In this document: one piece after another, positions 27,378 to 37,842 of the stretch
How positions within the stretch are numbered: the first letter of the stretch is position 1
Layout of the letters: each line of letters starts with the position of its first letter
From: Litoribrevibacter albus
Lineage (GTDB): Bacteria; Pseudomonadota; Gammaproteobacteria; Pseudomonadales; Litoribrevibacteraceae
NCBI RefSeq assembly: GCF_030159995.1
Contig: NZ_BSNM01000016.1
Coordinates: 248,001 to 312,000, forward strand
DNA: 64,000 nt
Direction of reading: 5' to 3'
Program-made: the position numbers and the translations under genes
The notes under the pieces: generated by a model
Told to the model about the DNA's origin: nothing
Seen by the model: the letters and a program-made list of their open reading frames with translations, nothing else
The model's database searches: none

Positions 27378-28949
27378 ATGTTTGATTATGACTATTTGAT
27401 TGTAGGCTCGGGGTTTGGAGGGTCTGCATCAGCACTTCGCTTGGCGGAGAAAGGCTGGAAGATTGCTATTGCTGAACAAGGCAGACGGATTGGTCCAGAG
27501 GAGATCAAACAAGGAAAAAGAAAACTCTCGAAATTGATGTGGGCACCCAAGTTCGGGCTAAAAGGATATTTTGTTCAGCACATTTTCAAGCACGTAGGGA
27601 TTATTGGTGGCGTTGGCGTCGGTGGAGGAAGCATCGTTTGGGGGGCGGTCATGCTGCCACCTAAAAAAGCCTTCTATCAAGATGCCACCCTTAAACATCT
27701 TAACTTAGATCTAGAAACTGAGTTAGCGCCACATTTGGCAACCGCATCACGCATGTTAGGCGTAACCACAAACCCCAAACAAACCCTACAAGACCGTTAT
27801 CTAAAGCAAACGGCTGAACAGATGGGGGTCGCCGAAACCTTCGCATCCGTGCCGAATGCCATTTACTTCGGCTCGTCTGGCAAGAAGCATCCAGACCCTT
27901 ATTTCAATGGCGAAGGTCCTGAACGCGAAGGCTGTTCATTTTGTGCAGGTTGTCTAACGGGTTGTGCAACAAATTCAAAAAACGCGTTGTATTTGAATTA
28001 TTTGTACCTGGCAGAAAAACAAGGGGTGGAAATTCTACCGGAACATAAGGCGGATAAGATTGAGCCGCTACCGGAAGAGGGTTACCTTGTTTCATTGGTA
28101 GAGGCATCAAATGGTAAAAAGCTAAAACAACTCAAAGTTAAAAACGTGGTGTTATCAGCTGGCGTTGTTGGCACCTTGGATTTGTTGTTTAAGAACAAGG
28201 AAGCCTATAAAACACTGCCCAAGGTCTCAAATACCTTAGGCAAGATTGTCCGAACCAACTCTGAAGCCATCACTGCAGTATTGCACCCCCAAGGCACAGA
28301 CATATCAGACGGCGCGACCATTTCCACCGATTTTCATCCTGACGCCAATACACACGCGACCCAGAATCGTATTGATGCCGGTTATCGATTCATTCGTTAT
28401 TTCTACGGGCCTTTGGTGAGTGATTCCAGACCTGTCATCCGAGCCTTGAAAACCTTATTTGCCACCGTGCTTTCGCCTGCATTAATGCTTCAGAACTTAT
28501 TTGCAAAACACTGGGAAAAACGTGTCAGCTTATTCACCGTCATGCAGGATCTTGATAACCATTTACAACTGACCTACCAACGCCCTTGGTGGTCCCGAAC
28601 AAAACGTCTGGTGTCAAAACCGAATCCAGGCCATGAAACCCCAAGCTATTTACCAATTGCAAATACCTTAACGAAGATCTTCGCACAGCAATCCGGGGGC
28701 AAAGCTATGAATGGTTTTATGGAATCCGTCGGTGCTATGTCAACCACTGCACATGTTCTTAGTGGTTGCCCGATGGGGCATAACCAAGACGACGGTGTGA
28801 TCTCGACAGATCATCAAGTACATGGTTATCCAGGATTATTTGTTGTTGATGGTTCCAGTATCCCGGCCAATATTGGCGTAAATCCAAGTTTGACGATCAC
28901 CGCAATGGCAGAGCGTTTTGCGGCGAATCAACCAGAAAAACGAGGATGA
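27378..28949 (+). CDS. GMC-type FAD oxidoreductase with cysteine cluster
   Basis: The likely start is the ATG at 27378; the GTG at 27354 lies in the operator. The 523-residue product has an N-terminal FAD motif (YLIVGSGFGGSASALRLAEK), GGVGVGGGSIVWG, an internal cysteine cluster Cys186-x2-Cys189-x2-Cys192-x3-Cys196, and the C-terminal GMC block with SGCPMG and DGSSIPANIGVNPSLTI. It resembles cholesterol-oxidase/ChoD-like and other hydrophobic-alcohol dehydrogenases of the family. A paralogue is encoded at 37843. The natural substrate is unknown; the TetR neighbour suggests a catabolic inducer. Confidence 0.87.
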   Translation: MFDYDYLIVGSGFGGSASALRLAEKGWKIAIAEQGRRIGPEEIKQGKRKLSKLMWAPKFGLKGYFVQHIFKHVGIIGGVGVGGGSIVWGAVMLPPKKAFYQDATLKHLNLDLETELAPHLATASRMLGVTTNPKQTLQDRYLKQTAEQMGVAETFASVPNAIYFGSSGKKHPDPYFNGEGPEREGCSFCAGCLTGCATNSKNALYLNYLYLAEKQGVEILPEHKADKIEPLPEEGYLVSLVEASNGKKLKQLKVKNVVLSAGVVGTLDLLFKNKEAYKTLPKVSNTLGKIVRTNSEAITAVLHPQGTDISDGATISTDFHPDANTHATQNRIDAGYRFIRYFYGPLVSDSRPVIRALKTLFATVLSPALMLQNLFAKHWEKRVSLFTVMQDLDNHLQLTYQRPWWSRTKRLVSKPNPGHETPSYLPIANTLTKIFAQQSGGKAMNGFMESVGAMSTTAHVLSGCPMGHNQDDGVISTDHQVHGYPGLFVVDGSSIPANIGVNPSLTITAMAERFAANQPEKRG

Positions 28950-29494
28950 AGGGTGGAAAAAGATTCACGCTGTTAGCCAGAAATATAACCAAGCTGGAAA
29001 AACCCAAGATTCAAGCCCTAAGAGAAAACCACATGCCTCACTATAACGTCCGATCAGAGAGATCATTAATCAATATATTTCCACGACTTGAACCAGTAAC
29101 CGAGTTAAACGGAGTCTATCTTGCCGAACTTCCCGGACCTAAAATTCTTACGCCGTTTAAGCGGTTATTTCTGAGTGTATCCGGATTACCAGGATGGAAA
29201 GGAAAGCAATTTTTTGGTGATTACGCCTTAAATATTTTGAGCAAAAAAGGCCAAATTTATAAAGGTCCTGAAATGCGAATCCAGACTCAACCTCACAAGC
29301 TGGATGGAAAACAGGGCGCCATTGCGACCTACGACTCAACGGCTCCGCATATCTGGCAACACTGTACGGATGAATTCAGACAGATTGACCAAGACACCGT
29401 ACTGGGTATGAGTCACTTTGATTTACCGGCTTTTAGAGGTCGGCCGGTGATGTTTCTTCTTCATCGCCTCCCCGATGTTCAAGGGCTTGTGTAG
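28946..29494 (+). CDS. Unknown protein coupled to the GMC oxidoreductase
   Basis: The ATG at 28946 overlaps the TGA of the oxidoreductase (ATGA), which implies translational coupling; a second possible start is the ATG at 29032. The product is 182 residues without signal peptide or membrane span. It contains LAELPGPKILTPFKRL, LPGWKGKQFFGDY and a C-terminal FRQIDQDTVLGMSHFDL. The last part weakly recalls DUF4334/GXWXG-type proteins (a YD..FR..D..TVLG phrase), but I do not claim that family. The operon position suggests it works on the same substrate or product. Confidence 0.7.
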   Translation: MKGGKRFTLLARNITKLEKPKIQALRENHMPHYNVRSERSLINIFPRLEPVTELNGVYLAELPGPKILTPFKRLFLSVSGLPGWKGKQFFGDYALNILSKKGQIYKGPEMRIQTQPHKLDGKQGAIATYDSTAPHIWQHCTDEFRQIDQDTVLGMSHFDLPAFRGRPVMFLLHRLPDVQGLV

Positions 29495-29519
29495 GCAGCC
29501 TTTCATTCCAGGAAAGTCC

Positions 29520-29894
29520 CTAACCCTTCGGTACTTTCCTTGTGTATATCACCCTCGCCGAAAACAGTGCGTTACGATTTATCACGACAAACACCAGATA
29601 CACCGGCAGCCAAACACTTAACACACTCATTGCCTGGTTCAGCAACGGCCCTTCAAAGTGAGTGACCCAATTAATATGATCTGCAAAAGCAATCAAAAGC
29701 CCGCTGAAAATCATGAAGCTCCATCCAAAATCAAGCTGATCAGGCTCATCGGATGCTGAGGTTTCAACTAAGTTGACCTTACATCGAGGGCAGAGAAAAC
29801 CAGTTGGGTAACCGTGAGGATAGCCATCAATAGCGTCTTTGGTAGGAAAGAGATAAGCACAGCTGGCACATTCGTAACGTTCACGCTTGAGCAT
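29520..29894 (-). CDS. Small zinc-ribbon membrane protein
   Basis: The 124-residue product starts with a rubredoxin-like ribbon: CASC, then CPRC 24 residues later, with GYPHGYPTGF between them. Two hydrophobic segments follow (FGWSFMIFSGLLIAFA and MSVLSVWLPVYLVFVVI). It is probably an inner-membrane protein with a cytoplasmic metal site. No function is known to me. It is convergent with the GMC operon. Confidence 0.65.
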   Translation of the reverse strand: MLKRERYECASCAYLFPTKDAIDGYPHGYPTGFLCPRCKVNLVETSASDEPDQLDFGWSFMIFSGLLIAFADHINWVTHFEGPLLNQAMSVLSVWLPVYLVFVVINRNALFSARVIYTRKVPKG

Positions 29895-30047
29895 TCAATC
29901 ACCTTGTTCCGTGGTTCTCGAAGATTGGAGCCATCAGTCTACAACGAAACGACTTGGCGCCCGAAGATGCAGTTAACGCTATTACAAATCACCTTTCAAA
30001 GGACAAGGAATATAAAACCAGAAAAACAGACAGAGTAAAGAAAGAAT

Positions 30048-30080
30048 CCGTTCGCTGGGTTGATCGACCAGCGAACGTAC
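30048..30080 (-). terminator. Terminator of the periplasmic binding protein gene
   Basis: GTTCGCTGG (30050-30058) pairs with CCAGCGAAC (30068-30076); read on the minus strand the stem is followed by GGATTCTTTC. Confidence 0.6.
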
Positions 30081-30096
30081 TAGGATTAAAGAATAA

Positions 30097-30876
30097 CTAC
30101 TTTGCTAAGAACTCACCGGCTTTGTCCTGAAACGCCTTGGAGTCTCGAATTTCAGCCGCTTTCATCCAGATTTTCTCCGCCAATTCTTTATTGGCGCTAA
30201 CGAATTGCTTGGAGAGCATCAGATAATAGGGTTTATCCACCAGCGGCGTTTTGATCGCTTTCAGCTGACTGTTCAGCGTTGCATCATTCGCCAGGATGTT
30301 GTCTCCATTAAGTGTCAATGCCGCTACGGCATCAACCCGACCCGATACCAGCTTCTGAAAGTTATTTAATGTTTTTGAGGACTTGGCATCCACCTGATAA
30401 CCGGCTTTGGCGAGGTCATCCCCGATGGAATAGCCTGCAGGCGCAGCCACCTTACCGGTCAACCCGGAAATGGTCATTTTACCAGTCACATCAATGTTTG
30501 AATCTTTCTTCACGTAGAGCGAGTAGCTGGAAGAATGCAGTCGTAAATTCGGATCAACTGCGCCCCCCGTATGCGTCCCAGGATAATACCCGTGCTGGAG
30601 ACGCTTTTCTTTAAAGCTCGCAGTAAAACAGCCTTCTGTGATGCCGTTTTCGATATTATGAAGACAACGTTGCCAAGGTGCCTGTATGTATTTAAACGAG
30701 ACGTCCGGCAGTGCGTCGTCGGTCATTTTAAGTAAGATCAAATCAACCCCGGAACCGTCTTTCATGTTCCACGGGTAAGAGTCAACATTCTCGTAGGTGA
30801 ACGTGACGGTCTGCTCCGCCATAACAGCTCCAGCAGACAACAACATAGACAAACCAGCCACAACCATTCGTTTCAT
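30097..30876 (-). CDS. Family 3-like periplasmic solute-binding protein
   Basis: A 259-residue exported protein with a clear signal peptide (VVAGLSMLLSAGAVMA, cleavage near residue 20). It has the two-lobe layout of SBP family 3 proteins: FTYENVDSYPWNMKDGSGVDLILLKM, a QAPWQRCLHNIENG segment, and GRVDAVAALTLNGDNI in the second lobe. Similar lone proteins occur near signalling genes; no permease or ATPase is next to it, so it may deliver a ligand to a transporter or a sensor encoded elsewhere. Ligand unknown. A terminator follows directly. Confidence 0.82.
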   Translation of the reverse strand: MKRMVVAGLSMLLSAGAVMAEQTVTFTYENVDSYPWNMKDGSGVDLILLKMTDDALPDVSFKYIQAPWQRCLHNIENGITEGCFTASFKEKRLQHGYYPGTHTGGAVDPNLRLHSSSYSLYVKKDSNIDVTGKMTISGLTGKVAAPAGYSIGDDLAKAGYQVDAKSSKTLNNFQKLVSGRVDAVAALTLNGDNILANDATLNSQLKAIKTPLVDKPYYLMLSKQFVSANKELAEKIWMKAAEIRDSKAFQDKAGEFLAK

Positions 30877-31009
30877 TGTACTACCTCGTTATATCAAAAT
30901 AACTTGTGCGATAATCGCTCTATTCCATGTGAGTATAGTTAAGTATTTTGACTCTGTATGAGCTGGCCGATATAGTTGTACTGTTTATTTATACAGGTTA
31001 AGTCTTCTT

Positions 31010-32947
31010 ATGATCCTTTACATAGCCGAAAAGCCTAGTTTAGGTCGCGCTATTGCCGACGCACTCCCGAAACCACTCAAAAAACAAGACGGCTTTATCA
31101 CCGCCGCCAATGGTGATGTGGTGTCGTGGTGTATTGGCCACTTATTGGAACAAGCGGAGCCGGACGCCTACGATGCAAAGTTCAAACAATGGCGGATGGA
31201 GCACCTACCTATCTTGCCAGAACAATGGCAGTTGCAACCCAAACCTAAAACACGAAAACAATTATCGGTGCTAAGAAAGCTGGTCAAGGATGCATCACAA
31301 ATTGTCCACGCAGGCGACCCGGATCGAGAAGGTCAACTACTGGTTGATGAAGTGCTGAGCTATCTGAAAGTGCCTAAAACCAAACTGGCCAACACGCAGC
31401 GTTTACTGATCAATGACCTCAACTTGTCGGCCGTAAAAAGCGCGTTAACTCAGCTTAAACCCAATAAGTCCTTTGTTCCGCTATCGGTATCGGCACTGGC
31501 ACGATCCCGTGCAGACTGGCTCTACGGTATCAACATGACCCGCGCTTATACCTTGCAAGGTCGAAAGTCCGGCTACAATTCAGTACTGTCTGTCGGGCGG
31601 GTCCAAACCCCCATTCTTGGGCTTGTGGTACGACGGGATCAGGAGATAGAAAACTTTGTTTCCAAACCGTTTTATGAAGTGATCGCACACTTATCCACAG
31701 CGCAAAACCAGGCATTTACTGCAAAATGGCAGCCCAGCGAGGCCTGCCAGCCCTATATGGATGAGGACGGCCGGGTACTGTCCAAAGCCCTAGCAGAAAA
31801 CGTTATTCAACGCATCAGCCATCAACCGGCGACAGTGACGAATTACCAAAGCCAAGACAAACAACAAGCGCAGCCATTGCCGTATAACCTCTCTGCGCTG
31901 CAAATTGACGCCTCAAAACGATACAGTTTATCGGCTCAACAGACATTGGATGCCTGTCAGTCACTCTATGAAACACACAAGCTGATCACCTACCCTCGTT
32001 CCGACAACCGTTATTTGCCAGAGGATCATCACGCTCAGGCTCCAAACATTTTAGGTGCCTTACAGAACAATATCGAAGATCAGCAAGACGCCATTTCGAA
32101 TGCCGACAGTCGCATCAAAACCAAAGCCTGGAACGATAAAAAGGTCGAAGCGCACCATGCGATCATTCCCACCGAAAAACGACTGCCGATTAACAAATTA
32201 TCCACCGCTGAGCAGCAGGTCTATCGTTTGATTGCTCGCCAATATCTGGCGCTGTTTTATCCCGTTTATCGATATCAGGAACGTAAAGCTGAGATAGATA
32301 TTCAACAAGGAAAATTCACCGCACAAAGCAAAGAAGATATAGATCTCGGTTGGAAGGCACTTTTCCAAGGGTCATCGAGCGATCAGCCGTCTGACAAAAA
32401 AGCCCCTCTCCCGGAGCTGGTAAAAGGACAAGCACTGCAATCTCACCAAGCGGAGCTTCAGGAGAAACACACCCAACCGCCCCAGCCTTTTACCGATGCA
32501 ACCTTACTCAGTGCCATGACAGGCATCAGCCGGTATGTGAAAGATCCAGAGATCAGAAAAGTGCTGCGCGAAACAGATGGTTTGGGCACCGAAGCGACAC
32601 GAGCGTCCATCATCGAACTGCTCTTTAAGCGAAAATTTCTTAGTCGCCAAGGCAAACAAATTCGCGCCACACAAACGGGTAAATCCTTGATTGCAGCACT
32701 GCCTGAACAAGCTACCACGCCGGACATGACAGCCGATTGGGAAGCACAACTGAGTCGTATCAGCGAACGCACACTCAATTACCAAGCCTTTATGCAGCCA
32801 CTGGAAGTCAATTTGCATGAGTTAATTCATCAGGCAAAAACCACCAGTCTAGGCAGGCTTCAGCCCATCGAGTCTCCTCAAAGAAAATTCACCAAAAAAC
32901 GCCGATCATCCACAGCAAAGAAGCGTACTTCACGCACTCAGAGCTAG
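31010..32947 (+). CDS. topB: DNA topoisomerase III
   Basis: A 645-residue type IA topoisomerase that cuts and rejoins single strands and decatenates DNA. The Toprim motifs are present: Glu7 in IAEKPSLGR, and GDPDREGQLLVDE for the metal-binding acidic residues. The catalytic tyrosine is Tyr328 in ITYPRSDNRYLP, the same number as in E. coli TopB. The C-terminal GLGTEATRASIIE motif is also typical. There is a basic tail (KKRRSSTAKKRTSR) in place of zinc fingers, normal for TopB. The gene is divergent from the binding-protein gene. Confidence 0.95.
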   Translation: MILYIAEKPSLGRAIADALPKPLKKQDGFITAANGDVVSWCIGHLLEQAEPDAYDAKFKQWRMEHLPILPEQWQLQPKPKTRKQLSVLRKLVKDASQIVHAGDPDREGQLLVDEVLSYLKVPKTKLANTQRLLINDLNLSAVKSALTQLKPNKSFVPLSVSALARSRADWLYGINMTRAYTLQGRKSGYNSVLSVGRVQTPILGLVVRRDQEIENFVSKPFYEVIAHLSTAQNQAFTAKWQPSEACQPYMDEDGRVLSKALAENVIQRISHQPATVTNYQSQDKQQAQPLPYNLSALQIDASKRYSLSAQQTLDACQSLYETHKLITYPRSDNRYLPEDHHAQAPNILGALQNNIEDQQDAISNADSRIKTKAWNDKKVEAHHAIIPTEKRLPINKLSTAEQQVYRLIARQYLALFYPVYRYQERKAEIDIQQGKFTAQSKEDIDLGWKALFQGSSSDQPSDKKAPLPELVKGQALQSHQAELQEKHTQPPQPFTDATLLSAMTGISRYVKDPEIRKVLRETDGLGTEATRASIIELLFKRKFLSRQGKQIRATQTGKSLIAALPEQATTPDMTADWEAQLSRISERTLNYQAFMQPLEVNLHELIHQAKTTSLGRLQPIESPQRKFTKKRRSSTAKKRTSRTQS

Positions 32948-33133
32948 CCCGATTCTGTGCATATACCCTGGAACATGGGTAGAAAAGTGACTTATCCCAG
33001 AGCATATCAAAGATAAAAATCCTTTGAAAAACAATGAACAACTAAATACAGTAGGCATCCCTACCTTCTTCCCGTATCCGATCCGCCTTTAGAGAAGTCA
33101 TTTACTAAACGTTTATTCAATAAAAAACGATTC

Positions 33134-33162
33134 CTGTCATCAAAGTGTCACCGAAATAGTGT
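33134..33162 (+). promoter_or_regulatory. Pho-box-like PhoB site upstream of alkaline phosphatase
   Basis: CTGTCATCAAAGTGTCAC (33134-33151) matches the two 7-bp half-sites of the PhoB consensus (CTGTCAT, 4 bp, CTGTCAY) with a substitution in the second repeat. TAGTGT at 33157-33162 could be the -10 box. Phosphate-starvation control of the next gene is inferred. Confidence 0.65.
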
Positions 33163-33245
33163 TTTTTGGTCACTGATTTGCAATATATCTAACGCGGAAT
33201 AGCGAAAGGATTCAAAACTCACACGTTTTACATATCGGAAGAACG

Positions 33246-34883
33246 ATGAAAATACTATTCAATAAAAAAGCCATTGCATCACTGATCTCAGGTGCAGCTG
33301 TAGCAACCACAGCACTGACGTTAACTGCACTGAGCGGTTGCCAAACTACGGATAATGCAGAGTCGGCAGAACCGGCAAAAATTAAGAACGTCATCATGAT
33401 GATCGGTGACGGCATGGGTCCTCAACAGGTCGGTCTGTTGCAGGAATACGCCACCCATGCACCCCACTCAATTTATGAAGGCCAACCAACAGGCATCAGC
33501 AAAATGATGGATGCGGGTGTTGTTGGTTTATCCCAACACAGTCCGGCATATAACATCGTTGTAGACTCTGCCAGCTCGGCCTCTCAGTTAGCGACTGGTG
33601 TGCCTTCTCCGTCTGAAGCCGTTGGTCTGGACGCTAAAGGTAACCCTGCAGAAACTGTGCTGGAACTGGCGAAAAAATCCGGTAAAGCAACGGGCTTAAT
33701 TTCTGACACCCGTCTAACGCACGCAACACCTGCGGCATTCGCTGCACACAAAGCCCACCGTTCATTGGAAAACAGCATTGCTGAAGAAATGTTAGCGAAT
33801 AATGTTGATGTGATGCTGTCAGGTGGCCTACGTCACTGGATTCCAAAGAGCACCAACGACAAGGGTGAGCTGTACAACCAACTTAAAGAGCGCACCGATG
33901 GCAGCGTAAAGATCAAATCTAAGCGTAAAGACGAGAAAAACCTTCTGGTTGAAGCAGAACAAGCCGGCTACACCGTTGCTTTGACTCGTAAAGAGTTTGA
34001 ATCAGCAAAAGGCGACAAGCTGCTGGGTCTGTTCTCTTATTCTGGTATGGCCGACGGCATCCAGCACACGTTGACCAAAGACAATGCCGATCGTACTCAG
34101 CCAACCCTGAAAGAAATGACCGCGAAAGCATTGGACATTCTTTCTCAAGATCCTGACGGTTTCTTCCTGATGATCGAAGGTGGCCGTATCGACTGGGCTG
34201 GTCACGACAATGACGTCGCTACCATGCTGCATGAAATGTTGAAATTCGACGAAACCATCGACTACGTTTACGAGTGGGTAAAAGACCGTAACGACACCTT
34301 GGTGGTTGTAACGGCTGACCACGAAACCGGCGGTTTTGGTTTCTCTTACTCGCGTGCAGACATTCCGGCACCAGAACAGCTGGACGGTTCTGGCTTTGCT
34401 GAACGCACTTACAAGCCGAACTTTAACTTCGGTAGTTTCGATATTCTGGACAAGTTGTACGAGCAGAAGTTGAGCTATCCGGACATTTTCTCTGCGTTCT
34501 CCAAAACCGAGAAAACTCCGGCAGACCTGATGAAAATCGTAAATGACAACAGCGAGTTCGACATCACGCTTGAACAAGCGGAAGAGATTCTTGCCTCAGA
34601 ACCTAACTTCTATAAAGTGGACGACCACAAATACCTAAGCGCGGAGCGTTTCCCTAAAGTCATGGACTTCAAAGCCTTCTACGTTTACGGCGAAGAAATC
34701 CGTCATGACTTGCTAGGTCGTGCTGTTGCCGAAGATCAAAACGTGGTTTGGGGCACAGGTACGCACACCAGCACACCTGTTCCAGTCATTGCATTTGGCC
34801 CGGAAAGCGTTTCCAAGCAATTCGGAAAAATGGTGCACCACACAGACATTGGTCGTATGACCAAAGAAGTGATTGCTCAGTAA
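33246..34883 (+). CDS. Alkaline phosphatase (lipoprotein)
   Basis: The 545-residue phosphomonoesterase has an N-terminal signal with lipobox LSGC (Cys32). The metal site starts with MMIGDGMGP; the phosphorylated serine lies in VVDSASSASQLATG, and LMIEGGRIDWAGHDND and VTADHETGGFG supply further zinc and magnesium ligands. All are intact, as in the PhoA superfamily. It would release phosphate outside the cytoplasm and is probably outer-membrane or periplasm anchored. The Pho-box-like site upstream supports a phosphate-scavenging role. Two terminators follow. Confidence 0.92.
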   Translation: MKILFNKKAIASLISGAAVATTALTLTALSGCQTTDNAESAEPAKIKNVIMMIGDGMGPQQVGLLQEYATHAPHSIYEGQPTGISKMMDAGVVGLSQHSPAYNIVVDSASSASQLATGVPSPSEAVGLDAKGNPAETVLELAKKSGKATGLISDTRLTHATPAAFAAHKAHRSLENSIAEEMLANNVDVMLSGGLRHWIPKSTNDKGELYNQLKERTDGSVKIKSKRKDEKNLLVEAEQAGYTVALTRKEFESAKGDKLLGLFSYSGMADGIQHTLTKDNADRTQPTLKEMTAKALDILSQDPDGFFLMIEGGRIDWAGHDNDVATMLHEMLKFDETIDYVYEWVKDRNDTLVVVTADHETGGFGFSYSRADIPAPEQLDGSGFAERTYKPNFNFGSFDILDKLYEQKLSYPDIFSAFSKTEKTPADLMKIVNDNSEFDITLEQAEEILASEPNFYKVDDHKYLSAERFPKVMDFKAFYVYGEEIRHDLLGRAVAEDQNVVWGTGTHTSTPVPVIAFGPESVSKQFGKMVHHTDIGRMTKEVIAQ

Positions 34884-34890
34884 TGTTGGA

Positions 34891-34958
34891 GGCCAGCCAT
34901 TCTTAGGCTTCCTAAGATAACTGCACATTTCTTACCATTCTTTGAATGGCTGGTCTTT
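34891..34958 (+). terminator. Long-loop hairpin after alkaline phosphatase
   Basis: CCAGCCATTC (34893-34902) pairs perfectly with GAATGGCTGG (34944-34953) and is followed by TCTTTC. The 41-nt loop is unusual for a terminator. Confidence 0.5.
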
Positions 34959-34979
34959 CATCATTAGGGATCTCTTCCA

Positions 34980-35003
34980 AGGCGCTCAATCGAGCGCTTT
35001 TTT
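34980..35003 (+). terminator. Rho-independent terminator
   Basis: GCGCTC (34982-34987), loop AATC, GAGCGC (34992-34997), then six T. Second terminator behind the phosphatase gene. Confidence 0.85.
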
Positions 35004-35076
35004 ACGTCTTAGACTTGGCCAATCTCAACACGTATTTCCTAGATCCAACTGCACACAAAATGTCAATAACATATGA

Positions 35077-37269
<2,193 letters not shown>

Positions 37270-37302
37270 TTTTTTACCTTTTACCCAAACGTAGAAAATT
37301 AA

Positions 37303-37348
37303 AAATAGCCTGAGAAATTTCCCACAAGGAAGTCGCTCAGGCTTTTTT
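37303..37348. terminator. Bidirectional terminator between fadH and the broken small gene
   Basis: AGCCTGAG (37307-37314) pairs perfectly with CTCAGGCT (37336-37343), with A-run before and T-run after, so it can serve both converging genes. Confidence 0.8.
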
Positions 37349-37365
37349 ATGCACTTTTAAAAGCA

Positions 37366-37782
37366 CTATCGCCAGCCCTGCAAACACCCATTCAGAAACG
37401 TCAGAAAATAACTCTCACCAAAACGTCGATAGAACCATTGGCTTTGCTCATCGGAGAGCTGATCAACCTGACTTGGATTTCCCCAGGACGCCCTTACCTG
37501 AGCTTCCGTCATTCCCTTAGCAATCCGTTTTTCGATGCGTAAGCGGCGGGATTCTGTTGAACTGAAACGTCGACACACATCCTCATTGGCATCCACCGCT
37601 GTTACTACCGGCTAATCATATTCCTCACGCGTTTTGCGTTCTTCATAACGTTCTTTCTTGCAACGATAATCATCACAGATGGTGTCAAAGGTTTCTGTAT
37701 CGACATATTGGTTGTCGACATGTTGAGAGGCCAATGCCATTGGCATTAAACAAATAAGCCAGAACGAAAAAAGGAGTCTCAT
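37366..37782 (-). pseudogene. Small secreted protein gene split by an in-frame TAG
   Basis: The ATG at 37782 has AGGAGG 6 nt upstream. The frame gives a signal peptide (LLFSFWLICLMPMALA), then Cys-containing CDDYRCKKERYEE, and stops at a TAG (37614-37612) after 56 codons. Without any frame change it continues for 81 more codons to 37366, including KGMTEAQVRASWGNPSQVD, a phrase typical of BamE/SmpA-type or similar small envelope proteins, and a C-terminal aromatic segment. The whole would be a 138-residue exported protein. A nonsense mutation (pseudogene), readthrough, or a sequence error explain it equally. The 3' half alone, with ATG at 37596, would lack a signal peptide. Confidence 0.65.
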
Positions 37783-37822
37783 AGCCACCTCCTGTCAGAG
37801 ATGCTAATTAGACTCCTTTTTT
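37767..37822 (-). terminator. Terminator hairpin whose loop carries the next gene's start site
   Basis: AAAAAAGGAGTCT (37767-37779) and AGACTCCTTTTTT (37810-37822) are perfect 13-bp complements. On the minus strand the stem ends in TTTTTT, as in an intrinsic terminator for the GMC gene. The 30-nt loop contains the AGGAGG and ATG of the small secreted protein gene. Confidence 0.7.
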
Positions 37823-37842
37823 AAGAGAAAGTTGAACTCAGC

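Noticed and set aside
34002-34577. 191-codon minus-strand frame inside alkaline phosphatase
   Set aside because: Shadow of the real gene on the other strand, with no start context.
37366-37596. Free-standing 76-residue gene
   Set aside because: It lacks a ribosome site and signal peptide, and is in frame with the upstream exported half across a TAG.
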